64,000 bases of DNA from CAZJAH01 sp964544155. GTDB taxonomy: Bacteria; Bacteroidota; Ignavibacteria; Kapaibacteriales; UBA2268. The position numbers and the translations under genes are program-made. Positions 1 through 7,405 of the stretch are shown here, piece by piece. Under the pieces are notes generated by a model, which was not told the origin of the DNA, made no database searches, and saw only the letters and a program-made list of their open reading frames with translations. The first letter of the stretch is position 1. Every line of letters starts with the position of its first letter. The stretch lies in contig CAZJAH010000002.1 of assembly GCA_964544155.1 (NCBI GenBank), positions 145,377 to 209,376 on the forward strand. Reading direction: 5' to 3'.

Positions 1-468
1 ACCTGTTTCGTTTTTCAGGGTCTCGGCTAAAGTCATACCAAGGCCGCGCTGCAATTCATCGCCTTCGAGGGTGTTCGCGGTTTCGTTTAGTTCGGCAAAT
101 TCCGAGTCATAGCGCGTGCCGGATACTATAACTGTAGCCGAACGTATTCCTGCGGGTACCAGCTTGACAGTCAGGAACAAATCTTCATTCCTTAGCCTGA
201 GCTTTCTGATTTCCTTATCGTAGCCCATCCTGGAAAATTGCACTTTATAAACATCTTCATTGCCTACGCTTATACTGAACGTTCCGTCAGCAGCGCTGAG
301 AGCAGGCACGGAAATTCCCTGAACCCTGATAATAACGTTTTCCACCGGCTTTCCGCTTTCGGCATCAATAATTTTGCCTTTTATTTCATAAGAAAAAACG
401 AAAGCCGGGAAAAGCAAAAGCAGGAGAGGTATGAGCGCCGCTCCCGCTATATATCTTACTGAAAGCAT
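1..468 (-). CDS. TonB-dependent receptor, N-terminal part (runs off the window)
   Basis: Only the first 156 residues are present; the gene continues beyond position 1. The protein opens with a signal peptide of about 26 residues (hydrophobic core LIPLLLLLFPAFVFS), followed by a carboxypeptidase-regulatory-like domain (about residues 27-105, starting YEIKGKIIDAESGKPVENV) and the start of a TonB plug domain with the usual phrase VSGTRYDSE. Receptors of this type sit in the outer membrane and import chelated metals or other ligands with TonB energy. It starts one base after the stop of the upstream lipoprotein gene (470-928), so the two are surely co-transcribed. The His/Cys-rich neighbour at 979-1326 suggests a metal as substrate; that is inference. 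The barrel is not visible here. Confidence 0.9.
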   Translation of the reverse strand, partial: MLSVRYIAGAALIPLLLLLFPAFVFSYEIKGKIIDAESGKPVENVIIRVQGISVPALSAADGTFSISVGNEDVYKVQFSRMGYDKEIRKLRLRNEDLFLTVKLVPAGIRSATVIVSGTRYDSEFAELNETANTLEGDELQRGLGMTLAETLKNETG

Positions 469-469
469 A

Positions 470-928
470 CTATTCTACTACCACAGGGATTTTCGGTGTT
501 TTGAAATCAGGGTGCCCTTCGTGCATTATTCTGAGCTCAAGCTCGGTAGTACCCGCAGAAATACCTTCTAGCTTGAATTTCCAGCCGCCGTCCGCCTGAG
601 ATAATCCGGCAATCGATTCATCGCTGATCAGATAGCCGAAAGTCTTGTCATCATCTTCGGGCAGTATTTCATCCCTATCGTGATCCAGGAATTTTATTTC
701 GAAAACATCTGTTTCCGATCCCGCCTGAACTGAAATGGACTGATTCAGGTTCTCATCAAATTCGGCCTCGAAAATTTCGAGGAATTTCGCGCCGTCCTGA
801 TAAAGCACAATACCTTCAGCTTCAAAATGTTCGTGCTGAGGTTCGGTCGGATCGTCTTCATCACACGATGTTAAAGCGAATACAAAAACTAAGCAAAAAG
901 CCAATAGCGAATATTTGACTTTAAACAT
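470..928 (-). CDS. Acidic lipoprotein of a putative metal-uptake operon
   Basis: A 152-residue exported lipoprotein: hydrophobic signal, lipobox LTSC with the lipidated cysteine at residue 22, then a very acidic mature start with a His-Glu-His patch at residues 32-34. I know similar small lipoproteins with a His-containing start followed by a beta-rich domain beside TonB receptors, but they have no established function. The phrase KFLDHDRDEILPEDDD lies mid-protein. It lies between the His/Cys-rich small protein upstream and the TonB receptor downstream (1-base gap), so a surface or periplasmic metal-binding role is a reasonable inference. No enzyme motif is visible. Confidence 0.75.
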   Translation of the reverse strand: MFKVKYSLLAFCLVFVFALTSCDEDDPTEPQHEHFEAEGIVLYQDGAKFLEIFEAEFDENLNQSISVQAGSETDVFEIKFLDHDRDEILPEDDDKTFGYLISDESIAGLSQADGGWKFKLEGISAGTTELELRIMHEGHPDFKTPKIPVVVE

Positions 929-978
929 GATTAAGCCTCCAAAAAAATTTAAAAAATTATTTAAAAAAAACAGCCTGT

Positions 979-1326
979 TTACATGGCAGTAGGCGGAGGC
1001 CTTATCTTATATGAAAATTGCTTTTTTGCGGAAATGGAATTGATTAGTTCCTCAAAGAGGCTCTGGCCTTTTTCAGTAAATAAATTTGACTGAAATTCTA
1101 TGGGAACATATATTTTAATTAAATTTGTAAGAGCTTTACACAGCGAACAGGTCAAAGAGCTTTTTTCAGAGGCATACCGGGTGATTGAACTGTGGCCGGC
1201 TGACGTATCGCAGCCGTCATCACAATGGCTGTGATGATGCCATATCTGCACCGTGCTGACATTCAGGAATGCCGCTAAAAGAAGCAGCGCGAACGGCCGT
1301 AAGAAATATGTAAAGTTTTTTTTCAC
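979..1326 (-). CDS. Small membrane-anchored His/Cys-rich protein, likely metal-binding
   Basis: 115 residues. An N-terminal hydrophobic segment (about 9-28) is followed at once by a cluster of metal ligands (His30-His32, His34, Cys35, Cys39, His45) and later by a CxxC pair (Cys60, Cys63). The C-terminus ends in a Pro-rich tail (IRPPPTAM). This layout resembles short heavy-metal-associated proteins of Bacteroidota, but I cannot place it in a named family. It is first in a probable three-gene operon with the lipoprotein at 470-928 and the TonB receptor at 1-468, and diverges from the permease at 1361 across a 34-base gap. A role in zinc or copper sensing or delivery is inferred from the ligands and the neighbours. 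Confidence 0.7.
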   Translation of the reverse strand: MKKNFTYFLRPFALLLLAAFLNVSTVQIWHHHSHCDDGCDTSAGHSSITRYASEKSSLTCSLCKALTNLIKIYVPIEFQSNLFTEKGQSLFEELINSISAKKQFSYKIRPPPTAM

Positions 1327-1360
1327 AATTTAACAATATTACGTAGCAGGATTATTTATA

Positions 1361-2584
1361 TTGAGCTTTAAGCTGATCAAATATATCTCGGATAAATTCT
1401 CCCGGGGGGGTACGCAGAGGCGTTTTCTTAATTTCGCCCGCGTTGTGGCTTTTATCAGTGTTATGCTGGGCACTATAGCGCTGATCATTTCGCTTTCCGT
1501 CCTGGAAGGCTTTGATAATATGCTTCGGGAAAACGCCGTAAGGTTCACCGCCCATATTAATATTCGTGCCTTCGACAAAGAGCCTTTTACAAATTATGAT
1601 AAAACCCTGGATAAGATCAGAAGCTTTCCTTCGGTGAAAGCAGCGGCCCCGGCCCTTTACAATGAAGGACTTATCAGGGCCGGCGGAGAAATCGAGGGCA
1701 TTGTTATGCGCGGGGTTCATCCTGAAAAGGATATAACTAATATTTCAGAAAAAATGATCACCGGCGATTATTCTTTTTCATCGCCCGATGCAGGCGAGAT
1801 AATCCTCGGTAAAAGGCTTGCTTTAAGAATAGGCGCGGATAGCGGAGATAAGGTAGTTATCTATTCCATCAAACCGGAGGATATGTCATCGCTTCCAAAG
1901 GCAGGTATTTCTACGTTCAGGGTAAAAGGGATTTACGAATCCGGTATGGCTGAATACGACGGCACGGTAGTTTTTATGCCTTACCAAAAGGCTCTTTCGC
2001 TCATGAAGCTGCCTGAAGGCTCCGCCACAAATTACGAACTAATACTTGATGATGTAACCAAAGCGCCCATGGCTGCCCGGGAAATGGAAATAAAGCTGGG
2101 CTACCCGCATTACGCGCTAACCGTTTACGACCTGCACAGCGCGGTTTTTGCATGGATTGAACTTCAAAAAGAGCCAATTCCGCTCGTGCTTGGCCTTATA
2201 AGCCTTGTGGCGGCTTTCAATATTATTACTACTTTGCTTATCACGGTTGTCGAGAAAACCAAACAAATAGGCATAATGCGCTCGCTCGGACTTAACGGCT
2301 CTTTAATAATGAGGCTTTTTATTTACCGGGGGGTAAGCCTCGCGGCGCAGGCATCACTGACGGGTATGGCCCTGGCTCTGGCCTTTTCCATCCTGCAGAA
2401 TCAGTTCGGGCTGATCACGCTCAGGGGAGAAGTATATTTTCTGGATAAGCTGCCGGTATCGATAGATCCGTTGCATTACCTGGCTGTATTCGGTATCACA
2501 CTGGCATTCAGCTTCTTTGCCACCCTGATACCTGCATATGTAGCGGTAAAAGTCACTCCTCTGAAGGCTTTGAGATTCTCCTAG
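1361..2584 (+). CDS. LolC/LolE-type ABC transporter permease
   Basis: 407 residues with the MacB/FtsX permease layout: one helix near residues 28-48, a large extracytoplasmic domain, then three helices in the last 140 residues, including the conserved phrase TKQIGIMRSLGLN after the second helix and the ending VKVTPLKALRFS. LolCE permeases work with the LolD ATPase to lift outer-membrane lipoproteins from the inner membrane, which fits the many lipoproteins in this window. No ATPase gene lies nearby. The start is a TTG with a weak AGG-type site about nine bases before it; the resulting N-terminus matches the usual short cytoplasmic lead. Confidence 0.87.
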   Translation: MSFKLIKYISDKFSRGGTQRRFLNFARVVAFISVMLGTIALIISLSVLEGFDNMLRENAVRFTAHINIRAFDKEPFTNYDKTLDKIRSFPSVKAAAPALYNEGLIRAGGEIEGIVMRGVHPEKDITNISEKMITGDYSFSSPDAGEIILGKRLALRIGADSGDKVVIYSIKPEDMSSLPKAGISTFRVKGIYESGMAEYDGTVVFMPYQKALSLMKLPEGSATNYELILDDVTKAPMAAREMEIKLGYPHYALTVYDLHSAVFAWIELQKEPIPLVLGLISLVAAFNIITTLLITVVEKTKQIGIMRSLGLNGSLIMRLFIYRGVSLAAQASLTGMALALAFSILQNQFGLITLRGEVYFLDKLPVSIDPLHYLAVFGITLAFSFFATLIPAYVAVKVTPLKALRFS

Positions 2585-2590
2585 TTTTAT

Positions 2591-2621
2591 TTTGTAATAA
2601 AAATAATTATATTCACGTTTG
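2591..2621 (+). promoter_or_regulatory. Possible Bacteroidota-type promoter for the HExxH gene
   Basis: A TTTG at 2591-2594 and CACGTTTG at 2614-2621, separated by 19 bases, resemble the -33 (TTTG) and -7 (TAnnTTTG) elements of Bacteroidota primary sigma promoters, with one mismatch at the first -7 base. It lies 41 bases before the ATG at 2662. This is a motif match only. Confidence 0.3.
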
Positions 2622-2661
2622 AATTAATAAATATAAATTATTCAAACCTGTGGAGTCTGTA

Positions 2662-3633
2662 ATGAATTTCTTTGGTATGGAAGTCAAAAACCGCGGATTT
2701 AAAAAAATTGCTCAATCATTAGATGATATATATAAACCTCTCTTCGATGATATCAAGCTGAAATGGAACATGCCCATACGCAATTTTTATTCTAAATCTA
2801 TGGGGGTGAGCCTTACTGAAAACAGTGACAGGCTGATGATTCCCGTTAATTTTATGCCGGCGCCCACAAGGGAGATCTTTGAATTGTTAAATGATCTATT
2901 TTCTGACTTTGATTTTGACGAAACCGAGATTATTTCTGACTATTTAGAAAACGCACTCAAAGCCCGAAAATATTTTACTGAACCGTATGCATTAGAAAGT
3001 TTGAATAATAGTATTGATTTCGCGCAAAACCTCCAGCAAAAGCATAATATAAATAATATGATCAGGCAGCTTTTTAACATACTCGGCAAGGATTATAGGG
3101 ATATTTTCGGCAGTTATTCTATTTTTTCGCATAGAGTTGAAATATATCTTTTACCTTGTATAGCCTACTGCAAGCTGAAAAAGATAGATCTTGATGTATT
3201 ACTGATCATAGTGCTGGCTCACGAGCTCGCGCATGGATACAACCACATCGGGAGAGATAAGGACGGATGCTGGTGGAGGAATTTTTATGACCTGGAAGTA
3301 GAACTGGCAGAAAGCCTTGCTAATTATTACACAAATCAGTTTATTCAGTATTACAATAAAAAAATCAAGGGCATTGAAAACACGTTCAATAGCCTAGTTA
3401 GTATTATGCCCGAACCCTATGGATTGTTCAGGGTCTGGGATGCCGAATTCGAACAGGTTTTTTCGGCCTTCATCGAGGCACGCCGCAATAACACCGTGAA
3501 ATACGATGAATTTTTATATTACCTTAGTGGTTCAAAGAAAAGAATCAAAAAGGAAGATCCTGCCGCCGGCTTTCAGACGGCTCTAATGGGCGCTATGGGC
3601 GGAAAAAAGATACAGCGGCCAGGAAAAAAATAA
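2662..3633 (+). CDS. Unassigned protein with an HELAH zinc-peptidase-like motif
   Basis: 323 residues from ATG 2662. I prefer this start to the GTG at 2650 because GGAG at 2652-2655 makes a well-spaced ribosome site. No signal peptide or membrane segment is obvious. Residues 187-191 read HELAH, preceded by the hydrophobic run LLIIVLA as in zincin active-site helices; a Glu-rich stretch (VELAESLANYYTNQF) about 30 residues later could supply the third ligand. Thus it may be a cytosolic metalloprotease or a protein derived from one. I do not recognise the rest. The C-terminus is basic (KKIQRPGKK). It stands alone between a permease gene and a repeat-filled gap. Confidence 0.6.
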   Translation: MNFFGMEVKNRGFKKIAQSLDDIYKPLFDDIKLKWNMPIRNFYSKSMGVSLTENSDRLMIPVNFMPAPTREIFELLNDLFSDFDFDETEIISDYLENALKARKYFTEPYALESLNNSIDFAQNLQQKHNINNMIRQLFNILGKDYRDIFGSYSIFSHRVEIYLLPCIAYCKLKKIDLDVLLIIVLAHELAHGYNHIGRDKDGCWWRNFYDLEVELAESLANYYTNQFIQYYNKKIKGIENTFNSLVSIMPEPYGLFRVWDAEFEQVFSAFIEARRNNTVKYDEFLYYLSGSKKRIKKEDPAAGFQTALMGAMGGKKIQRPGKK

Positions 3634-3760
3634 CCTTTAGGAAGGGAATCATTACCGCGGCGCAGTATAATAAGGGCTGACGGCAAAGGGCGCCTGTGCC
3701 CACCCTGGATAAAATCATTGTTCCCGCGGGCTTCGAGGGCCTCAGCCTCCGCGCAGGCCT

Positions 3761-3792
3761 TCCTTGGATTCTTCGTTTCACTCAGAATGACG
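3761..3792 (-). repeat. Dispersed intergenic repeat core (VILSETKNPR type)
   Basis: On the minus strand this reads GTCATTCTGAGTGAAACG and continues into GAATCCAAGG. The same core, with small changes, is a familiar dispersed element in genomes of many phyla and is often mis-annotated as a short protein. Its origin and function are not established. The flanking 3720-3760 (GC-rich, CCTCAGCCTCCGCGCAGGCC) probably belongs to the same element. Confidence 0.6.
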
Positions 3793-3862
3793 CTCCGGGC
3801 TGACTTTGCGCCATCTCTCATCCTGTCAATCCTTTAATCGAGTTAATCTTGTTCAAGACATT

Positions 3863-3883
3863 GCACAGGCGGGGCGCCTGTGC
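3863..3883. repeat. Perfect inverted repeat (9-bp arms, 3-base loop)
   Basis: GCACAGGCG, loop GGG, CGCCTGTGC. A related half (GCGCCTGTGC) occurs at about 3690-3699, so this looks like one more member of the short repeats collected in this gap. No T-run follows, so it is not a typical terminator. Confidence 0.65.
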
Positions 3884-3950
3884 TACAATGGTTACACTTT
3901 ATAATTCCTTAATTAGGCTTGCTTCTTTCTCTATCGTCGGGGTTTCAACT

Positions 3951-3999
3951 TTTCCACCCCGCCCGGCTACGCCGTGCACCCCTCAAGAGGGGAATTTTT
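3951..3999. repeat. Dispersed GC-rich repeat with a CCCCTC/GAGGGG hairpin
   Basis: The stretch TTTCCACCCCGCCCGGCTAC continues to the hairpin CCCCTCAAGAGGGG (3979-3992) and a T-run. I recognise this combination as a common intergenic repeat of Bacteroidota and Ignavibacteria drafts. It might act as a weak terminator for transcripts from the left; that is a guess. Confidence 0.5.
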
Positions 4000-4057
4000 G
4001 TTATCTTATTGATAATGCTAGATTTAGCAATAATTTGTTTTCTTCCCCTCACCGTAG

Positions 4058-4077
4058 AGACGCATTATAATGCGTCT
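4058..4077. repeat. Perfect 20-bp palindrome
   Basis: AGACGCATTATAATGCGTCT is its own reverse complement, preceded by GT. Sequences of the form GTAGAGACGC..GCGTCT are widespread dispersed palindromes. Function unknown. Confidence 0.65.
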
Positions 4078-4176
4078 GGTGGCCGGGAACGGGTCCCAGA
4101 GCCGTTTTCGGTCGATGGGGGGGTGCGAACGAAAGATCATGATATTATTCTGTACAGGCGGTGGCGCCCGGGCTTC

Positions 4177-4935
4177 TTAATTCAACCGGTATTCTTTTAA
4201 TTCGTAGCCTATGCAGTTGCTCAGTACCGCGGGCTCTACCTTAACGGGGCCAAGTTCAGGAGCAAAAAACAGATTTATCTGCGGTGAGCTCCACAAATTA
4301 TTATCTATGGTTTCGTATTGCGAATTAACTATCTGCTTGTAGTTATAGCAATCGAATGAGCCTGCTGCTACCGAAACGGTATTGCGCTGTTCCAGGGCTT
4401 CATTAAATGTGCTGAGTTCACCGTTATTGTAGTGGGTTATAATTTTATTGGAATCGCTTTCAGAGAAAGCGGCTATCCGTGTTTTAAAGAAAGTGCCGGG
4501 TAATATAACTTCCACTTTTTTCTTGCCGGGATAGGAGTATTTCAGGTATGTTATTACAGTATCATTCCAGAAAGGAATAAATGCCTCCCAGAGTCCGTTT
4601 GTACGGTTGTGATAAAAATTCACCTCTCCCATATTGGAAACGACCTTAAACCATTTCTTTCCGGCAATCACAGTATCTGAAACCACAGATAATGTATATT
4701 CATCGCTATCAACAGCATTTCCGTCATGGCCATAATATTTTTTCTCATATTTCCATGTATTCCCGATTGCAAGCGGCATGATAACATTGTCAGTCTGATT
4801 TTCCAGTACCGGAGCTTCCAGTTCGGTGACATCCACATTCTTTTCCACTCCGAGCGGCTCCTCACATGAAGTGAGGAGTACCGCCAGAGCAGCAATGATC
4901 ATAACTAATCCTTGCATTTTGCCCTTCCCTTTCAT
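4177..4935 (-). CDS. Exported lipoprotein of unknown function
   Basis: 252 residues with a lipoprotein signal (lipobox LTSC, cysteine 24; a second Met at residue 7 could also start it). The mature part is beta-rich, with the phrase MPLAIGNTWKYEKKYYG early on, a wording common in Bacteroidota surface lipoproteins of unknown role. It is the last gene of the sigma-factor operon: its ATG follows the stop of the PrcB-like gene (4936) with no gap. It is probably exposed to the periplasm or outer-membrane face and produced when the ECF sigma factor is active. Confidence 0.7.
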   Translation of the reverse strand: MKGKGKMQGLVMIIAALAVLLTSCEEPLGVEKNVDVTELEAPVLENQTDNVIMPLAIGNTWKYEKKYYGHDGNAVDSDEYTLSVVSDTVIAGKKWFKVVSNMGEVNFYHNRTNGLWEAFIPFWNDTVITYLKYSYPGKKKVEVILPGTFFKTRIAAFSESDSNKIITHYNNGELSTFNEALEQRNTVSVAAGSFDCYNYKQIVNSQYETIDNNLWSSPQINLFFAPELGPVKVEPAVLSNCIGYELKEYRLN

Positions 4936-5427
4936 CTATTCTTTAATTAATTCAATATCAAGAAAATTCAAAGGCATATCCATTCTTTCAAGTCTTATAA
5001 TATGCCCGGGATAGCCTATTGACGCGTCGCCTACCTCAGGTTCGATCTCAACTGCTTTCACGTAAAGTGTGTTATTCCTGACAAATACTTTCCTGATATC
5101 GAGCTCATAACCGCCGCTGGGCCGTTGAGGCATAATTATGGCAATATACATTCTATCGTCATAAATATCCGGCAGATCCACCGGCGCGAAAGTTGGCGGT
5201 GTAGTAACGCTATTCAGAAATACTTCCTCGTCATTTTCGTTTTTGATCACCATCTTAATCGGAGAATCAGTTTCATTCATGTAAAAATGGCTTCCCTGAT
5301 AATAGGTCTCAAATTCAATTCCGGGAATAGGAACCGGCTCGGGATCCGGGCCCGGTGGAAATTTGTTGCATGAATTTAGAACAATTCCGCTTATAATTAC
5401 TGCTATTAAAATTAAATGGCGTTTCAT
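4936..5427 (-). CDS. PrcB-like lipoprotein
   Basis: 163 residues; lipobox LNSC with cysteine at residue 20, a Pro-rich linker (PPGPDPEPVPIPG), then a domain whose second half (about residues 95-152) resembles the C-terminal domain of PrcB: hydrophobic strand, RPSGGYELDIRKV, then NNTLYVKAVEIEPEVG and a closing strand with HIIRLER. PrcB was described as an accessory protein of a secreted protease in Treponema; the domain also occurs alone in many lipoproteins. It lies 17 bases downstream of the anti-sigma-like gene. The family call rests on the GGY pattern and is moderately secure. Confidence 0.65.
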   Translation of the reverse strand: MKRHLILIAVIISGIVLNSCNKFPPGPDPEPVPIPGIEFETYYQGSHFYMNETDSPIKMVIKNENDEEVFLNSVTTPPTFAPVDLPDIYDDRMYIAIIMPQRPSGGYELDIRKVFVRNNTLYVKAVEIEPEVGDASIGYPGHIIRLERMDMPLNFLDIELIKE

Positions 5428-5444
5428 AGTAAAACCTCCTTTAT

Positions 5445-6734
5445 TTAAAATCCAAAAATTATTCCGTAATTAAGTCCGAATTTTGATGAATTAAAGATCT
5501 CATTCTGGTATTTATAAAGCATGTGGCTGTATTCCAGGCCTGCCACAAAGCTAATATTTTTGTAAGGGCTGTATTCCAGGCCTGCTAATACCCTGCCTAC
5601 CATTCCTACTTTGTTACCGCCAAGCGCAGCCTGCAAAACGGGCTCAATTTTACCTGTTCCGGCTTTGTATCTGAGCACGCCGGAGTATGTAGTGAAATTG
5701 GGCTGCTGCCTGTACTCATAATAATCTCCTGCTTCATCAAGTCCGTTAAATACCTGGTAATAGCTTTCCTGCCTTAATTCCGCTCCTATATGCAGATTGG
5801 GGTTCAGCTTATAGTATATTCCGCCGGAAAAATTATGAAATCCCGCTATCTCTGCCGGAGCTATGGTAGCTTCCGGAATCATCCAGTACTGCGATCCCTT
5901 AAGTTCCAGTAAAAATTTCTTTTCAGAATTAAAATAACCGGTCATTCCGCCTTCAGATATTCCTGTCACAGGTATAACTCTTATTTCCCTTTCTACCGGA
6001 TCCGAATAACGCGGGAAGATGGGTGAGGGCTGTACAAACCTGTCAGATATATCTTTGTCATTTTTATTCAGAGAGTATCTATCGCTGTAGCTTATTTCGG
6101 AATCGTAGAGAGTGCCTGCATCAGTGGAATTATCTCTTTTTTCGGCTGATACAAATTGTCTCCTTCCGCCTTGTCTCTCATCCAAAGAGGAACCATTAGC
6201 ATTTTCAGCATCATTGCTAAAAGCTTGTCCTGCAAATCTATCATTGTCATCTCTATCATTGCCCTCTGCGATGTCGCTTGAAATAAATTCATTACCAAAA
6301 TTATCATTAGAGCTTTGCTCAGAATTTTCATTTTGAGTAACAGCGCTTTCAGGGTTCTGGTTTTCAGATTTATCTGCCGCGCTATAGCTGTCATTTCCAC
6401 CAAGCGGCCAATCAAGCAGCAGTAAAATGATCAGCATAGCGGCGGCTCCCGCTAATGCGCTGAGAAAATTCTGCTTTTTTGATGAGCTTTTTACAGGCGC
6501 GCTGCCGGCGCCGGGATTATTCTCAATGCCGAGCGCGCCGAAGATATTCTTCCCCGCTGATTCCGGCACATCGAAAAGCGCCCTGTTGGAATCCAGAGCG
6601 TTATTTATCGATAGAAGCTGTCTGAAGTCTTCACGCAGAGCAGCATCCGATAGCAGCGCGGCAAAGAGTTCTTCTTCGCCAGCCTTATCGAGTGTACCAT
6701 CAAGATACTCATGCAGTTTTTCGAAATAATTCAT
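5445..6734 (-). CDS. Anti-sigma-like membrane protein with a barrel-like C-terminal domain
   Basis: 429 residues. The N-terminus (1-60) resembles a cytoplasmic anti-sigma segment: EKLHEYLDGTLDKAGEEELF and a helical region, without a zinc-finger HxxxCxxC. One strong transmembrane helix follows at about 91-108. Residues 115-265 are a low-complexity Asn/Asp/Ser/Glu-rich linker. The last 160 residues look like an eight-strand outer-membrane barrel fold, with alternating aromatic strands (YYKLNPNLHIGAELRQESYY; VLAGLEYSPYKNISFVAGLEY) and a final Phe. The gene follows the ECF sigma gene by 11 bases, so it most likely holds that sigma factor. The fusion of an inner-membrane anchor to a barrel-like domain is odd. 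Confidence 0.75.
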   Translation of the reverse strand: MNYFEKLHEYLDGTLDKAGEEELFAALLSDAALREDFRQLLSINNALDSNRALFDVPESAGKNIFGALGIENNPGAGSAPVKSSSKKQNFLSALAGAAAMLIILLLLDWPLGGNDSYSAADKSENQNPESAVTQNENSEQSSNDNFGNEFISSDIAEGNDRDDNDRFAGQAFSNDAENANGSSLDERQGGRRQFVSAEKRDNSTDAGTLYDSEISYSDRYSLNKNDKDISDRFVQPSPIFPRYSDPVEREIRVIPVTGISEGGMTGYFNSEKKFLLELKGSQYWMIPEATIAPAEIAGFHNFSGGIYYKLNPNLHIGAELRQESYYQVFNGLDEAGDYYEYRQQPNFTTYSGVLRYKAGTGKIEPVLQAALGGNKVGMVGRVLAGLEYSPYKNISFVAGLEYSHMLYKYQNEIFNSSKFGLNYGIIFGF

Positions 6735-6745
6735 ACTTTCTCCTG

Positions 6746-7300
6746 CTATTTATTCATATCCTTTAAATAAGGAGTCAGAATTTCAATGATCTTCTTCTTT
6801 GCCCTGATTACCCTGACTTTCGCGTTATTTGCCGTGATTCCCATTTCCCGGGCTACTACTTCGTATGGCTTTCCGTCGAATTCTCTTTTAATGAAAACAT
6901 CTCTGTACTTCGGGTCGAGATATTCCACGGCTTTAAAGATAAGGTTAATCATTTCCGTGCTGTCGTTATCATCGGAACCATTTGTGATAACCGTGTTTTC
7001 CTGCACAGGTACCTTGTTTTTTCTGTCGCGGAAGTAATTAACGCACAGGTTCCTGGCAATTACGATGAGGTAGCCCGGTATATTAGTAATATTGCTTTCA
7101 GGTTTTATACTTTTATAGAACTTTATGAATGTTTCCTGAAAAATATCCCTTGCGAGTTCCTCATCTTTCAGCTTATTTCGGCAATAGGCAATCACCGTTG
7201 AGGAATAGCGTTCATAGATCTCTGTGAAAGCGCCGTCCTTCACGGATTTGGAACCTTTCATTTGTCTGATCAGTTCAGAATCGCCTATTTCCTCAAACAT
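6746..7300 (-). CDS. ECF-type RNA polymerase sigma factor
   Basis: 184 residues with the two-domain sigma-70 ECF layout. Region 2 contains FTEIYERYSSTVIAYCRNKL and DIFQETFIKFYKSI; region 4 contains LDPKYRDVFIKREFDGKPYE and the helix-turn-helix VVAREMGITANNAKVRVIRA. It directs RNA polymerase to a small regulon. It is the first of four tightly packed genes (sigma, anti-sigma-like, two lipoproteins), and such operons usually transcribe themselves; I could not define the promoter in the 105 bases upstream. Confidence 0.9.
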   Translation of the reverse strand: MFEEIGDSELIRQMKGSKSVKDGAFTEIYERYSSTVIAYCRNKLKDEELARDIFQETFIKFYKSIKPESNITNIPGYLIVIARNLCVNYFRDRKNKVPVQENTVITNGSDDNDSTEMINLIFKAVEYLDPKYRDVFIKREFDGKPYEVVAREMGITANNAKVRVIRAKKKIIEILTPYLKDMNK

Positions 7301-7405
7301 ATTTACATTAATTAGTTAACAGCTTTTAATAACTATAACACTTGAATGTGCCGAATGGTACAAATTATTTATAAAAATGAATAAAATTCAGATAGAATGG
7401 AATAA

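Larger units (their letters stand above)
3634..4176. other. Gene-free stretch made of short dispersed repeats
   Basis: About 540 bases without a convincing gene. It is a patchwork of short GC-rich palindromic or hairpin-forming pieces (listed separately) joined by AT-rich filler. Short open frames here translate the repeats and include a typical spurious peptide (VILSETKNPR) seen in many genomes. It separates the convergent genes ending at 3633 and 4177. Confidence 0.7.

Noticed and set aside
3573..4200. Four short open frames over the repeat mosaic
   Set aside because: They translate dispersed repeats (for instance VILSETKNPR) and show no normal protein composition.
6092..6415. Met/Leu-rich 107-residue frame inside the anti-sigma-like gene
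   Set aside because: It is an out-of-frame reading of the Asn/Asp-rich linker on the same strand; low complexity explains its length.
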